A stretch of DNA of 33,665 bases from Negativicutes bacterium (GCA_026417995.1 JAOACF010000013.1:1-33665), one strand, 5' to 3'. Shown: positions 9,745-18,085, numbered from the stretch's first letter. The notes: generated by a model from the sequence alone, not told the origin. Numbers and translations: made by a program.

Positions 9745-10934
9745 CGTTTTAAAACCGGCCTTCGCACAGTTACTTTGATTTTAATATCTAGCGGTGTTTG
9801 GGGAAATATCTCTTCTTCCCACCGCTCTTTTATACTTTTCCAGTATTGCGGATATTTGTTATATACCAACTTACCCAATCCGCATACTTCCACCTTTAAG
9901 TCCTGTTGTTTAATATAAGCCTTGTTAACCAATCTGGTATATTCAGCAGCTACCGCTTGCTCTATAGCCTTGGTAAAGACCGGGTCCAAAGCATCCTGAC
10001 CGGCAGCTTGATTTTCTGCTAATGTGCCGGTAAACTTTGCTTCCACGAGAAATCGCAATTTATCTCCCGCTAGATGGGGTTTGACCTCAATATCGGCTTC
10101 GTAAAGTTCGAAAACCGCGATCCTCTTGGTATCGGATGGGTTGGGGACAACGATAACGCCTTGCTTTAATTCCCGTTTTAAAAGCTTTGCTCCGTATACT
10201 TCAAACTCATCGAATTCTCCGATCATTTTCTGCTGCTTGTTAAACACTGCGGCCCTTGTCAACTTTACTTCCTTTTCTTCCACCATAACCAGCGGCATAA
10301 CAAATGACCGTTTATCCCGCATCGCTTCGGATATTTCGCCAATTACTGGCTTGCTAACAAAATATGGCGACTTATTCACATTTTGCGTCAGCTTGGCGAT
10401 AAACATGCTGTTTACTTCTTCGACCTGCAGTTTTGTTTTTAGAATATCTTCGGCGCGGCCAGGAGTGACAAACAATTTGACTTTACGCCGTATTTCGGCA
10501 TCACGGAGCCAGAAGTCGATGATGCTGCCAATGCCTTCTCTGGCTACCGCCTCACTGAATATTATTATTTGGATATCTTCAAAAAACATGGCGAAATATA
10601 CCTTAGTATTTATCGCTCGAGTAATTGCAAACATGGACTCCCCTTCGGCCGCCCAGATCAAATGCTGCTGCGCGCTGGATATTTCCTTGCTTGCTTCCTT
10701 TCTGAATTTGGGGAGTTGCATTGTTACCAGGTATTTTCTCTGTCCGGCTCCTTGCGGCGCATACAAAAATTCCGATTTTCTCTTGTTGTGTTCACCCGTT
10801 GCATAATCAATGGCAACCCCCAGAACGTAACCACGGTTTTCGATCTCTTTACGATCCCAACAGCCGCTGACTGTAACCGTCAGCAGCAACAGGATGATGC
10901 CTAATGCTAAGCGTATGCTCAATCTTTTGTGCAT
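9741..10934 (-). CDS. gerAC: Spore germinant receptor lipoprotein, GerAC family
   Basis: This is the C subunit of a GerA-type germinant receptor, a lipoprotein anchored to the outer face of the spore inner membrane and needed for nutrient-triggered germination. The 397-residue protein begins MHKRLSIRLALG, has a hydrophobic signal sequence and the lipobox VSGC with Cys25, then WDRKEIENRGYVLG, a hallmark of the Ger(x)C family. The long body and basic C-terminus (KIKVTVRRPVLKR) are typical. In-frame codons extend upstream by 84 residues, but they overlap gerAB and precede the signal peptide, so the ATG at 10934 is chosen. It overlaps the gerAB 3' end by 16 bases, which indicates translational coupling. 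Its stop codon overlaps that of the convergent small membrane-protein gene. Confidence 0.93.
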   Translation of the reverse strand: MHKRLSIRLALGIILLLLTVTVSGCWDRKEIENRGYVLGVAIDYATGEHNKRKSEFLYAPQGAGQRKYLVTMQLPKFRKEASKEISSAQQHLIWAAEGESMFAITRAINTKVYFAMFFEDIQIIIFSEAVAREGIGSIIDFWLRDAEIRRKVKLFVTPGRAEDILKTKLQVEEVNSMFIAKLTQNVNKSPYFVSKPVIGEISEAMRDKRSFVMPLVMVEEKEVKLTRAAVFNKQQKMIGEFDEFEVYGAKLLKRELKQGVIVVPNPSDTKRIAVFELYEADIEVKPHLAGDKLRFLVEAKFTGTLAENQAAGQDALDPVFTKAIEQAVAAEYTRLVNKAYIKQQDLKVEVCGLGKLVYNKYPQYWKSIKERWEEEIFPQTPLDIKIKVTVRRPVLKR

Positions 10935-12025
10935 TGTTTCATCTCTGCTTTCCGCCGCCAGGCTAGTATAAGCAGCATCGGCATGAAGCCTAATCCCCAT
11001 ATCAGACTGCAATAATTTATCCAGTCGGAAGCGGTCACAAAGGAGTGATAGTCTGGCGGCAGCGCCACGAGATAACTTATCAGCGGCAATAATAGCACCA
11101 TTGCCGCGCGGCTGCTTTCCAGTTTCAGCATGCGTGCAGCTCCAAAGCCGATAAAGTATAGCCAGTTTAACAGCGATGTAAAACATATAGCAATCCAGAC
11201 GATCATCAAATAGCCGTCAATTCGCTCAATAAAGGTATCCGGAATTTCGATAGAGCGATAGGCCATCACTGTGGGAATTAGAAGATCCGCTGTTTCCGCC
11301 GCGCCTAAGATGCCGAGGGTAATACCGTAAATTAACACATAGATAATAGTGACCGCTCCGATAACAATTAACCCATAGCGGGTAATGCGCTCCCGCTGCA
11401 CCAAATATGGATATAAAAAGCCAATGATTAATTCAGGGCCGCTGTAAGCCGTCCAGCAATTCAAACTGCCCTGAAGTACCGGTTTTATACCGTCAGCCAG
11501 CATAGGGGAATAATGCTCGCGTTCAACCTCAAGTACGCCTAAGAGAATTAACATGATAAATAAAGAGTATGAAAATAAGAATAATAACTGCTGGACACGT
11601 ATTATTGGTCCAAGACCGTGCTGGGCTGCATACACGGCAAGTGCCAGAAAAATAAAAACAATAACCTGAGATGGCGTTAAGTCCAATAGAAAAATTTTTA
11701 CGGCAATTCTAAATATCCGGATGAATTGGGCAGTGACAGCAAGCATAAGCGTCAGCATGATTAAGTTTAAAATGTTGCCGAAAAATCGCCCTAACAAAAT
11801 ACGGTGATACTCAATTGAGGTGTGATTGGGAAAATAGGCTGCCAAAGCTGCAGCAATGCGAAACGAAACCGCAAAGAGTACACTTGTTACTAAAATCGAC
11901 ATCCACATATCCTGTTTCGCTGTTGCAACAATTGTCCGGGGAAGGGTGAGCAAATTGGCACCAATCATCGTGTTAATGGTTATTACCATAAATTGAAGCG
12001 GAGAAACCCACCGATTTAGTTCCAT
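10919..12025 (-). CDS. gerAB: Spore germinant receptor permease-like subunit, GerAB family
   Basis: GerAB is the APC-superfamily-like membrane subunit that forms the germinant-binding site. The product has 368 residues and about ten membrane-spanning helices. The N-terminal signature QFMVITINTMIGANLLTLPR is typical of the spore germination permease family. The C-terminus is short and charged (WRRKAEMKQCTKD). The gene starts eight bases after the gerAA stop and overlaps gerAC, giving the standard A-B-C operon order. The germinant (often an amino acid or sugar) cannot be deduced. Confidence 0.93.
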   Translation of the reverse strand: MELNRWVSPLQFMVITINTMIGANLLTLPRTIVATAKQDMWMSILVTSVLFAVSFRIAAALAAYFPNHTSIEYHRILLGRFFGNILNLIMLTLMLAVTAQFIRIFRIAVKIFLLDLTPSQVIVFIFLALAVYAAQHGLGPIIRVQQLLFLFSYSLFIMLILLGVLEVEREHYSPMLADGIKPVLQGSLNCWTAYSGPELIIGFLYPYLVQRERITRYGLIVIGAVTIIYVLIYGITLGILGAAETADLLIPTVMAYRSIEIPDTFIERIDGYLMIVWIAICFTSLLNWLYFIGFGAARMLKLESSRAAMVLLLPLISYLVALPPDYHSFVTASDWINYCSLIWGLGFMPMLLILAWRRKAEMKQCTKD

Positions 12026-12033
12026 TGCCTCAC

Positions 12034-13662
12034 TTATTCTCCCTTTTGTCGTTTGCCATCAGGCGGTTCAAGGTAATCAGGTCGTTCGACCATTTGTGTC
12101 GCCGGCAAAATGACAATCGTATCTTTCAAGTCGCTGAGATTAGCTCTGGACTTGGGAACTAATGGCGCCAAGTACGGTTCCCCAAAACTTTCCAAAATGC
12201 TGAGATGAACTGCAATTGCCAACAAACCGCACATGACCCCAAACATGCCTAAACTGGCAGCGAGGCACATCAGCGGAACTCTCAGAAGTCGCAGCGGCAG
12301 GCCCAGCCGATAGCTGGAAATACTAAAGGTGGCAATAGCCGTAAATGACGTGACAATTATTAACGGTGGGCTAACCAAGCCCGCCCGTACCGCTGCCTCA
12401 CCGATAACCAATCCGCCGACAATACTTACTGCCGGGCCAATAATTTTGGGCAGCCTTATACCCGCTTCCTGCATGATCTCCAATAATGCTTCCATAATAA
12501 GCGCTTCTACAAATGCCGGAAACGGTACTCCTTCACGGGAAGTTCCGATCGTGAGAACCAACGGTGTGGGAAGCAGCCCCGGATGAAAGCTGGTTACAGC
12601 GACATACAGCGCCGGCATTGTTAAGGCAAAAAATGCCGCAGCGTATCTGGTTATTCTGATTAACGCCGCCGGGAGCCATTTTTCATAGTAATCATCGCCT
12701 GCTTTAAAAAAGTCCGGGAACGTGCTGGGGGCTATATAGCAAAATGGCGTTCCGTCTACCAGAATGCCAGCCTTTCCCTCGGCTAATGCAGCTGCAAGTT
12801 TATCCGGACGTTCAGTACTCATTACTGTGGGAAATATGGAAAAAGGCTTATCTTCCAACAAATTATGCATGCCGGAAGGTGCAGGAATGTCTAGGGTGAT
12901 ATTTTTCAGCCGTTTTTCAACCTCATGTATCAACTTGAAATTGGCAATCCCGCGTAGATAAACAACGGCTACCTCAGCTTTACTGCGTATACCAATATGC
13001 TGTTTTTTTATGATAAGGTTAGGATTTATGATACGACGCCGTATCAGCGTAATGTTGACACGAAGCTCCTCCGTGAAGCCGTCGCGCGGACCAAGCACTT
13101 CGGCTTCTGTTTCCGGTTCAGCAACAGCGCGGAACTCAACTTTCCTTGTTGCTATGACGAGAGCGGTATTAACTGTGTCAATAAACAGGGCGGCATCTCC
13201 TGAAAGTATCCTACTTATAATCGCTTCCATGCTATCTTCTTTGGTAACCGATGCCGCCGTCAGGATAATGTTTCGGATACTATCAATCAATGCAAGCTGC
13301 TCTAAGCAAAACTTGTGTGATGATCGCGAAGCTGTAAGTTTTTCAATGATATGTTCGTTAATGATGCCTTGATCTATCATTCCTTCTAGAAACACTATTG
13401 CAGCCTTTACCTGAAAGGGTACAATCCAAAATTCGCGAAACTGAATATCATCGCTACCCGATAATATCTCACGCAAATGCTCTATGTTTACCTGCAAAGC
13501 AGTTTTTAGCTGATAGGCCTCGCTCTCAACACAATGTTCATTGAGAGTTCTAACAAGTGTTTCTATGTCTTCTTTAACTTCACTCGCGCCGGCAATTAGA
13601 GTTTTTAGATTTTGCAGTTTGGTAAATAGGCTCTCATTTTCTAACGGAATTTTTTTTTGCAC
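12034..13662 (-). CDS. gerAA: Spore germinant receptor subunit, GerAA family
   Basis: GerAA-type proteins form the oligomeric membrane channel part of the germinant receptor. The 542-residue product has a large soluble N-terminal region (about 1-320) and a C-terminal membrane domain. Family landmarks include PFCYIAPSTFPDFF before the first helix, TSREGVPFPAFVEALIMEAL, and IGPAVSIVGGLVIGEAAVRAG. The predicted start is GTG at 13662. The ribosome site there is weak, so a different start is possible, but the next in-frame Met codons would cut into conserved sequence. In model spore formers gerA operons are expressed in the forespore under SigG. A weak SigG-like pair (GGCATAA near 13742-13736 and AATATAG near 13716-13710 on the minus strand) has a spacer slightly longer than ideal. 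Confidence 0.93.
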   Translation of the reverse strand: MQKKIPLENESLFTKLQNLKTLIAGASEVKEDIETLVRTLNEHCVESEAYQLKTALQVNIEHLREILSGSDDIQFREFWIVPFQVKAAIVFLEGMIDQGIINEHIIEKLTASRSSHKFCLEQLALIDSIRNIILTAASVTKEDSMEAIISRILSGDAALFIDTVNTALVIATRKVEFRAVAEPETEAEVLGPRDGFTEELRVNITLIRRRIINPNLIIKKQHIGIRSKAEVAVVYLRGIANFKLIHEVEKRLKNITLDIPAPSGMHNLLEDKPFSIFPTVMSTERPDKLAAALAEGKAGILVDGTPFCYIAPSTFPDFFKAGDDYYEKWLPAALIRITRYAAAFFALTMPALYVAVTSFHPGLLPTPLVLTIGTSREGVPFPAFVEALIMEALLEIMQEAGIRLPKIIGPAVSIVGGLVIGEAAVRAGLVSPPLIIVTSFTAIATFSISSYRLGLPLRLLRVPLMCLAASLGMFGVMCGLLAIAVHLSILESFGEPYLAPLVPKSRANLSDLKDTIVILPATQMVERPDYLEPPDGKRQKGE

Positions 13663-13860
13663 CTCAAAAGCTCACATCCATCGTCATGTTCCACTTCGTA
13701 AAAGCTAGTCTATATTTTCCCGGAAAAGGGAAGTCTTATGCCACTTGCCCAGGCTGTAGGATTAATAAATGGCTTAAGTCGCCGGATAAACGCAACTCCT
13801 GACAGCCTTTCTGCATAAAAACGCATCAGTACCTTGACACGATCTATCCCCTGTTTCCCC
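13663..13860. other. Divergent intergenic region between gerA and the pan operon
   Basis: This gap contains the upstream region of gerAA on the minus strand. An imperfect palindrome, TTTTCCCGGAAAAGGGAA (about 13715-13732), lies between the weak SigG-like -35 and -10 candidates. No gene, tRNA or repeat was recognised. A TTGACA at 13834-13839 has no -10 box at an acceptable distance. Confidence 0.4.
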
Positions 13861-13890
13861 TTGCATATAGACTGCGGTCTGTGTTATGCT
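13861..13890 (+). promoter_or_regulatory. Probable promoter of the pan operon
   Basis: TTGCAT (13861-13866) and TATGCT (13885-13890) are separated by 18 bp. The boxes match three and four consensus bases, so the call is moderate. Start of transcription near 13897 would give a leader of about 210 bases that contains the structured RNA and terminator described next. Confidence 0.5.
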
Positions 13891-13896
13891 CAAGAG

Positions 13897-14106
13897 TGTA
13901 ACAGGTAGGGCGGCATCCCATGGAGCTGCATAATCTGATCTTTGCTATCCCAAGTATATATTTTTTTGGATCGACCGCTTGGATTCTACGGAACCGGGAC
14001 GGGAGGGTTCAGAAAGCTCGCGATAATGCGGTAACAACCGTCTTATCTTTGTTTTCTATGCCTTTCGGCTCCGGTCGGAAGGTTTTTTATTTTTTCGGGA
14101 GGTTGT
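13897..14106 (+). promoter_or_regulatory. Structured leader RNA of the pan operon, candidate attenuator or riboswitch
   Basis: The 210-base leader ends with an intrinsic terminator only 12-20 bases before the panG start codon. Two mutually exclusive folds can be drawn. In one, GACGG (13998-14002) pairs with CCGTC (14038-14042) around an inner CGC/GCG hairpin, leaving the terminator free to form. In the other, ACCGG (13993-13997) and GGGAGG (14001-14006) pair with CCGGT (14071-14075) and CCTTTC (14061-14066), which would disrupt the terminator. This is the layout of a transcription-attenuating RNA. A pan-type RNA motif is known before pantothenate genes in Firmicutes; I cannot confirm that this is it. 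No T-box core sequence is visible. Confidence 0.55.
14061..14095 (+). terminator. Conditional intrinsic terminator before panG
   Basis: CCTTTCG (14061-14067) pairs with CGGAAGG (14076-14082), including one G-U pair, with an eight-base loop. Six Ts follow directly (14083-14088) and more after AT. The panG ribosome site GGGAGGT begins at about 14098. A full terminator this close to the start of an operon implies regulated read-through. Confidence 0.8.
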
Positions 14107-14982
14107 ATGGAGCAAAAGCCGACTATTGTTATTTTGGGAGTAGGCAGGCTGGGATCTGCTCTGGCCTCGGTCTTGGCGACCGCCGGTTATAAAGTGGCAG
14201 CGGTAACTGCCAGACGCAGGACAACAGTTGAAGCATTTTCCCTGGCTACAGGTATCCCGGCTGCGCTTAACAATGTGGATGCTGCCGCGCAGGGAGATGT
14301 TGTTTTGCTAACGGTTCCGGACAGAACGCTACCTGCGGTGCTGGATGAACTTATGGCCGGCCAACGCCTGCGGCGCGGACAAGTTTTACTGCATACCAGC
14401 GGCGCACTCAGTGGCGAGGTGTTGGCGCCGGCGCGGCGCTTTGGGGTTGCTGTCGGTTCCATGCACCCGCTGCAAAGTTTTGCGGAAATGGAAACGGCGC
14501 GGCAAAATTTCTCAGGTACTGCTTTTGCAATAGACGGCGACCCGGCAGCGGTTGATGCCGCCGGCTGCCTGGCGGTTGATCTTGGCGGCAGAGTACTGAG
14601 TGTGCCGCCGCAGGAGCGTGTTTTATATCACGCCGCTGCCTGCATGGCTTCCAATTACCTCGTGGTTCTATTAAATATGGCTGAACGGCTGATGAGCCGC
14701 TGGACGGATGAACAACAGGATGCGCTTGCGGCGCTTCTGCCACTGGTGGCAGGGACGCTGCGAAATGTCGGTCAGCGCGGAACGGCAGAAGCTCTTACCG
14801 GACCTATTGTGCGCGGTGACGTTGCCACGGTTGCCCGTCACCTGCAGGCATTGCCGGCAGAATTTTTAACCGTTTATCAATGCCTTGGCAAGGCGGCGCT
14901 CGCATTAACCGGCAATCGCATTACGCCGGAAGAAAGGCGGCAAATTGCAAGTTTGCTGGCTTCTAATGATGTCAACAGGTAA
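14107..14982 (+). CDS. panG: Rossmann-like/DUF2520 protein, probable ketopantoate reductase PanG
   Basis: The 291-residue protein has an N-terminal NAD(P)-binding Rossmann fold (ILGVGRLGSALA, residues about 9-20) and a C-terminal helical domain of the DUF2520 type, with GSMHPLQSF at the domain junction region. It leads an operon with panB, panC and panD, where the missing pantothenate step is reduction of ketopantoate to pantoate. PanG, described in Francisella as a ketopantoate reductase unrelated in close sequence to PanE, is reported from pan operons and, as I recall, shares this architecture. I infer the same role here. The ATG at 14107 follows GGGAGGT. The stop lies 12 bases before panB. 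Identification as PanG rests on architecture and context, not on a search. Confidence 0.7.
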   Translation: MEQKPTIVILGVGRLGSALASVLATAGYKVAAVTARRRTTVEAFSLATGIPAALNNVDAAAQGDVVLLTVPDRTLPAVLDELMAGQRLRRGQVLLHTSGALSGEVLAPARRFGVAVGSMHPLQSFAEMETARQNFSGTAFAIDGDPAAVDAAGCLAVDLGGRVLSVPPQERVLYHAAACMASNYLVVLLNMAERLMSRWTDEQQDALAALLPLVAGTLRNVGQRGTAEALTGPIVRGDVATVARHLQALPAEFLTVYQCLGKAALALTGNRITPEERRQIASLLASNDVNR

Positions 14983-14994
14983 AGGGGGTTAATC

Positions 14995-15831
14995 ATGTCC
15001 AACAATAAAATTACCACAGCCACTATTCGCGCGAAAAAAGCTCGGGGTGAGATTATCACCATGCTCACAGCCTATGATGCCGGTTTTGCCCGCTTGCTCG
15101 ATGAGGCCGGCGTAGACATGCTGCTGGTAGGCGACTCGCTGGGAAATGTCATACTGGGTTACGACTCAACGCTGGCTGTTACCATGGAGGACATGCTGCA
15201 TCATGTTCGCGCAGTTTGCCGCGGCGCCAGCCGTTCCTTAGTGGTTGCCGACATGCCGTTTATGAGCTATCAAGTATCGGTGGAAGAAGCGCTGCGCAAT
15301 GCGGGCCGTTTTTTGAAGGAAACAGCCGCCCAGGCTGTTAAGCTGGAAGGAGGAAAAGAAGTGGTTCCTGCCGTGAAAGCAATGACGGCAGCAGGAATTC
15401 CGGTGGTAGGGCACCTCGGGCTTACGCCGCAATCGGTTCACCAATTAGGTGGCTTCAAGGTGCAGGGGAAAGATTTTCCCGCCGCGCAGCGGCTGATGGA
15501 TGATGCCCGGGCATTGGAAGAAGCAGGAGCTTTTGCACTGGTGCTGGAATGCGTACCCGCCAAGCTTGCGCATAAAGTGAGCCAGCAGCTGTCGATTCCG
15601 ACGATTGGCATTGGAGCCGGCAACGGGTGTGACGGGCAGGTACTGGTTACGCATGACTTATTGGGGCTTTTGCCGGGATTTAAGCCGAAGTTTGTTAAAA
15701 ACTACCGCACACTGCACATAGAGGTTATGAGCGCCGTGCGTGAGTATATTGACGATGTTAGGAAACGGCAGTTCCCTGCGCCGGAGCACAGTTTTAATAT
15801 AGATGATGAAGTGTTGGAAAAGCTTTATTAA
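14995..15831 (+). CDS. panB: 3-methyl-2-oxobutanoate hydroxymethyltransferase
   Basis: PanB transfers a hydroxymethyl group from methylene-tetrahydrofolate to alpha-ketoisovalerate, giving ketopantoate, the first committed step of pantothenate and CoA synthesis. The 278-residue TIM-barrel protein is of standard length. It contains MLTAYDAGFARLLDEAGVD, the metal/substrate motif LVGDSLGNVILGYDSTL, and VVGHLGLTPQSVHQLGGF, all diagnostic. AAAGGGGG (from 14982) precedes the ATG. It is the second gene of the pan operon. Confidence 0.98.
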   Translation: MSNNKITTATIRAKKARGEIITMLTAYDAGFARLLDEAGVDMLLVGDSLGNVILGYDSTLAVTMEDMLHHVRAVCRGASRSLVVADMPFMSYQVSVEEALRNAGRFLKETAAQAVKLEGGKEVVPAVKAMTAAGIPVVGHLGLTPQSVHQLGGFKVQGKDFPAAQRLMDDARALEEAGAFALVLECVPAKLAHKVSQQLSIPTIGIGAGNGCDGQVLVTHDLLGLLPGFKPKFVKNYRTLHIEVMSAVREYIDDVRKRQFPAPEHSFNIDDEVLEKLY

Positions 15832-15865
15832 ATATGTAAGTTTGATACGGAGGGGGAAATTAGCT

Positions 15866-16726
15866 ATGCTGCGTTTTGCGACAGTGGCAGAACTGCGCGC
15901 TTTTTTAAAGCAGGCGCGCAGCCGCCGGCAAAGTGTTGGCCTGGTGCCAACAATGGGCGCTTTGCACGAGGGACACCTTTCTTTAATGCGTACAGCCGCG
16001 GCCGAGAATGATATTGTGGTCGCCACTATTTTTGTAAATCCAACCCAATTTGGCCCCAATGAGGATTTTGCCACCTACCCCCGCAAACTGGAGGAAGATG
16101 CCTGCCTCGCGGCTGAGGCAGGGGTAACAGCCCTGTTTCATCCGCCGGTAGAGGAGATTTATCGCCCCGGGAATGCTACCTGGGTGGAGGTTACCGGCTC
16201 ATTGACGGAGAATTTGTGCGGGCGGACGAGGCCCGGGCATTTTCGGGGGGTTACGACCGTGGTCAGCCGCCTGTTCAATATTGTGCAGCCGGACAGGGCC
16301 TACTTTGGGCAGAAAGATGCGCAACAGGTGCAGGTCTTAAAACGCATGACCCAAGATCTTTGTTTTGACATAGAGCTTCGCGTGCTGCCTATCGTCCGGG
16401 AAAGCGACGGACTGGCGATGAGTTCCCGCAATGCATATCTGTCAGCGGCGGAACGTCAGGCAGCGCTGGTTCTCTCGCGCAGTCTTGCCGAAGCCCGATG
16501 CCTTGTCGCAGCCGGCGAGCGTGATACGCAAGCTATTGTGGCGGCTGTTACAGCGTTTATCCAAAGCGAACCGTTGGCTGTAATCGACTACGTAGAGTTG
16601 GTGCATCCTGATGATCTTATGCCGCGTGAGCGTTTGGCGGATGCCGGGCTGCTGGCGCTGGCAGTCCGTATCGGTAAAACTCGCCTGATTGACAATATTT
16701 TGCTGGAGGTAGCAGCATGTTCTTAA
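15866..16726 (+). CDS. panC: Pantothenate synthetase (pantoate-beta-alanine ligase)
   Basis: PanC joins pantoate and beta-alanine with ATP to form pantothenate in the cytoplasm. The 286-residue protein carries [15 protein letters not shown] (HIGH-like nucleotide-binding motif), [13 protein letters not shown], the [10 protein letters not shown] segment and the KMSK-like region around MSSRNAYLS. The ATG at 15866 has GGAGGGGG about nine bases upstream; the 21 in-frame codons before it overlap panB and are rejected. The 3' end overlaps panD by ten bases. Confidence 0.98.
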   Translation: MLRFATVAELRAFLKQARSRRQSVGLVPTMGALHEGHLSLMRTAAAENDIVVATIFVNPTQFGPNEDFATYPRKLEEDACLAAEAGVTALFHPPVEEIYRPGNATWVEVTGSLTENLCGRTRPGHFRGVTTVVSRLFNIVQPDRAYFGQKDAQQVQVLKRMTQDLCFDIELRVLPIVRESDGLAMSSRNAYLSAAERQAALVLSRSLAEARCLVAAGERDTQAIVAAVTAFIQSEPLAVIDYVELVHPDDLMPRERLADAGLLALAVRIGKTRLIDNILLEVAACS

Positions 16727-17100
16727 CCATGTTTAAATCCAAGATACATCGCGCGACAGTGACCGAGGCAAACTTAAATTACATGGGAAGCATCACCATT
16801 GATAAAACTTTGCTTGAGGCCGCCGACATTTTGCCGGGCGAAAAGGTGCAGATTGTCAATAATAATAACGGCAGCCGTCTGGAGACCTATGTTATTGCCG
16901 GCGAGGCAGGGAGCGGCGTTATTTGTTTAAATGGGGCCGCAGCCCGATTGGTCCAACCGGGAGACACGGTAATAATTATCGCTTATGCCTTGATGACAAG
17001 GGACGCGGCGCTCACTTATCGGCCGCGCGTCGTCATGGTGGACGCTAAAAACCAAATTATTGCGCTGCGTGGCACCGAACAACAAGGAGAAATAGCCTGA
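16717..17100 (+). CDS. panD: Aspartate 1-decarboxylase precursor
   Basis: PanD makes beta-alanine from L-aspartate using a pyruvoyl group formed by self-cleavage. The 127-residue proprotein has the cleavage site YMGSI, with Gly24-Ser25 when translation starts at 16717. This numbering equals that of the E. coli enzyme and supports the first ATG over the internal one at 16729. GGAGG (16705-16709) lies seven bases upstream, inside panC, so the genes are translationally coupled. The operon thus supplies both halves of pantothenate. A terminator follows at 17161. Confidence 0.98.
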   Translation: MFLTMFKSKIHRATVTEANLNYMGSITIDKTLLEAADILPGEKVQIVNNNNGSRLETYVIAGEAGSGVICLNGAAARLVQPGDTVIIIAYALMTRDAALTYRPRVVMVDAKNQIIALRGTEQQGEIA

Positions 17101-17105
17101 AAGAA

Positions 17106-17158
17106 TTGGCGGCAAGCCAAGCAACCTTTTTGCGCGATCCGAGGAATGGACGGATCGC
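17106..17158 (+). other. Two tandem stem-loops in the panD 3' region
   Basis: TTGGC (17106-17110) pairs with GCCAA (17116-17120), and GCGATCCG (17134-17141) pairs with CGGATCGC (17151-17158) with a nine-base loop. Together with the terminator hairpin at 17161 they make three hairpins in a row between panD and the next gene. The role is unknown: an mRNA-stabilising 3' end or a small processed RNA are possibilities. Confidence 0.5.
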
Positions 17159-17160
17159 CT

Positions 17161-17190
17161 CCACCAATTATCGGATTGGTGGTTTTTTTT
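17161..17190 (+). terminator. Intrinsic terminator of the pan operon
   Basis: CCACCAAT (17161-17168) and ATTGGTGG (17175-17182) form a perfect 8-bp stem with a six-base loop, followed by eight Ts (17183-17190). Confidence 0.93.
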
Positions 17191-17203
17191 ATTGTAAATA
17201 GGT

Positions 17204-17340
17204 GTTTTAAAACGATAGAAAGCAAGAAGGTTTTAAATTTTTTAAAAATAGAAAATTATAGCAGGAATTTTTAGCCAGGTGCCGAAATTAAATTTTAGGT
17301 TTTAAATCTAAAATTTAATTTCGTTTTTTGTCGAAATTAA
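17204..17340 (+). promoter_or_regulatory. Palindrome-rich leader of the GntR gene: candidate operators and RNA switch
   Basis: The motif GTTTTAAA occurs three times (17204-17211, 17230-17237, 17299-17306), the first within the perfect palindrome GTTTTAAAAC. TTTTAAA (17231-17237) and TTTAAAA (17241-17247) form another palindrome. Then a perfect 16-bp inverted repeat, 17283-17298 with 17308-17323, is followed by six Ts (17324-17329). Its right arm can instead pair with CGAAATTAA (17332-17340), which would bury the T-run in a loop. The layout suggests autoregulation by the GntR protein, transcription attenuation, or both. Confidence 0.55.
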
Positions 17341-17371
17341 GGTAAGGAATATATTTGGGAGGATGCACCAC

Positions 17372-18043
17372 TTGGATACATTGCACTATCAAAGTCAAAC
17401 TTTAGTCGATGTGGCCTATAAAGCTTTGAAAAAGGATATAACCGAGAGAGTTCTGCTGCCCGGCCAGAAAATCATTATCCGGGAACTGCATGAACGCTAT
17501 GGTATAAGCGAAACGCCGATAAAACAGGCGCTAAACCGGATGATTACCGAAGGCCTGGTAGAAAGTATTCCCCGCAAAGGCATTAAGGTGCGGGAAGTCA
17601 GGTGGGAAGAGATTGAAGAAATTTTCGACATACGGTTGATGATCGAGACTTATTATTTAAAACAAATTATGCAAACTTTCCGGCAAGATCCTGAAGTAAA
17701 GGCCAAGTTTAGCAATAATCTATGCGAGCACATGCGCATTATCGAAAATGCCGCCGATCTTAATGACTACTTTCAGAACTACTATCTGGATCAGGAGTTT
17801 CATCAGTTGTTTGTCAAATGCTCCGGCAATAAGCGGATCATGCGGATTTATAGCAGTCTCGGGACCCACGACTACGCCCACTATATCTACGGGCGGCAAG
17901 GACGGGATGAAACCATCGCCGGCGTCAAAGAACATGAGGCTATATTTCAGGCGCTGGCGGCCCAGGATGAGAAAGAACTGCGCTGCTGCATCGAGACCCA
18001 TATCATCAATGCCAAGAAGAAAATTAACCGTAACCTGCTTTAA
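17372..18043 (+). CDS. GntR/FCD-family transcriptional regulator
   Basis: This 223-residue DNA-binding regulator has an N-terminal winged helix (about 10-75) with the GntR pattern LHERYGISETPIKQALNRM and LVESIPRKGIKV, and a C-terminal helical FCD ligand-binding domain (about 80-215), including the HEAIFQAL and CIETHI segments that often supply metal-binding His residues. FCD regulators usually sense sugar acids or organic acids. It heads the sugar-acid operon and probably represses it until substrate is present. TTG at 17372 is preferred: GGGAGG (17357-17362) lies nine bases upstream, whereas an ATG at 17363 directly abuts it. Palindromes immediately upstream are candidate operators. Confidence 0.9.
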   Translation: MDTLHYQSQTLVDVAYKALKKDITERVLLPGQKIIIRELHERYGISETPIKQALNRMITEGLVESIPRKGIKVREVRWEEIEEIFDIRLMIETYYLKQIMQTFRQDPEVKAKFSNNLCEHMRIIENAADLNDYFQNYYLDQEFHQLFVKCSGNKRIMRIYSSLGTHDYAHYIYGRQGRDETIAGVKEHEAIFQALAAQDEKELRCCIETHIINAKKKINRNLL

Positions 18044-18085
18044 TCAGCCAAGCGTGACAATAAGGGAGAAGGGGGAGCGAAGAAT

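Noticed and set aside
10126-10806. 226-residue plus-strand reading frame across gerAC
   Set aside because: It is antisense to a clearly conserved gene and has Ser/Thr/Ile-rich shadow composition.
13897-14106. T-box interpretation of the pan leader
   Set aside because: The conserved T-box antiterminator core (AGGGTGGNACCGCG-like) is absent and the leader is short.
13920-14192. 90-residue reading frame before panG
   Set aside because: It crosses the terminator and overlaps panG out of frame; the RNA structure explains the region better.
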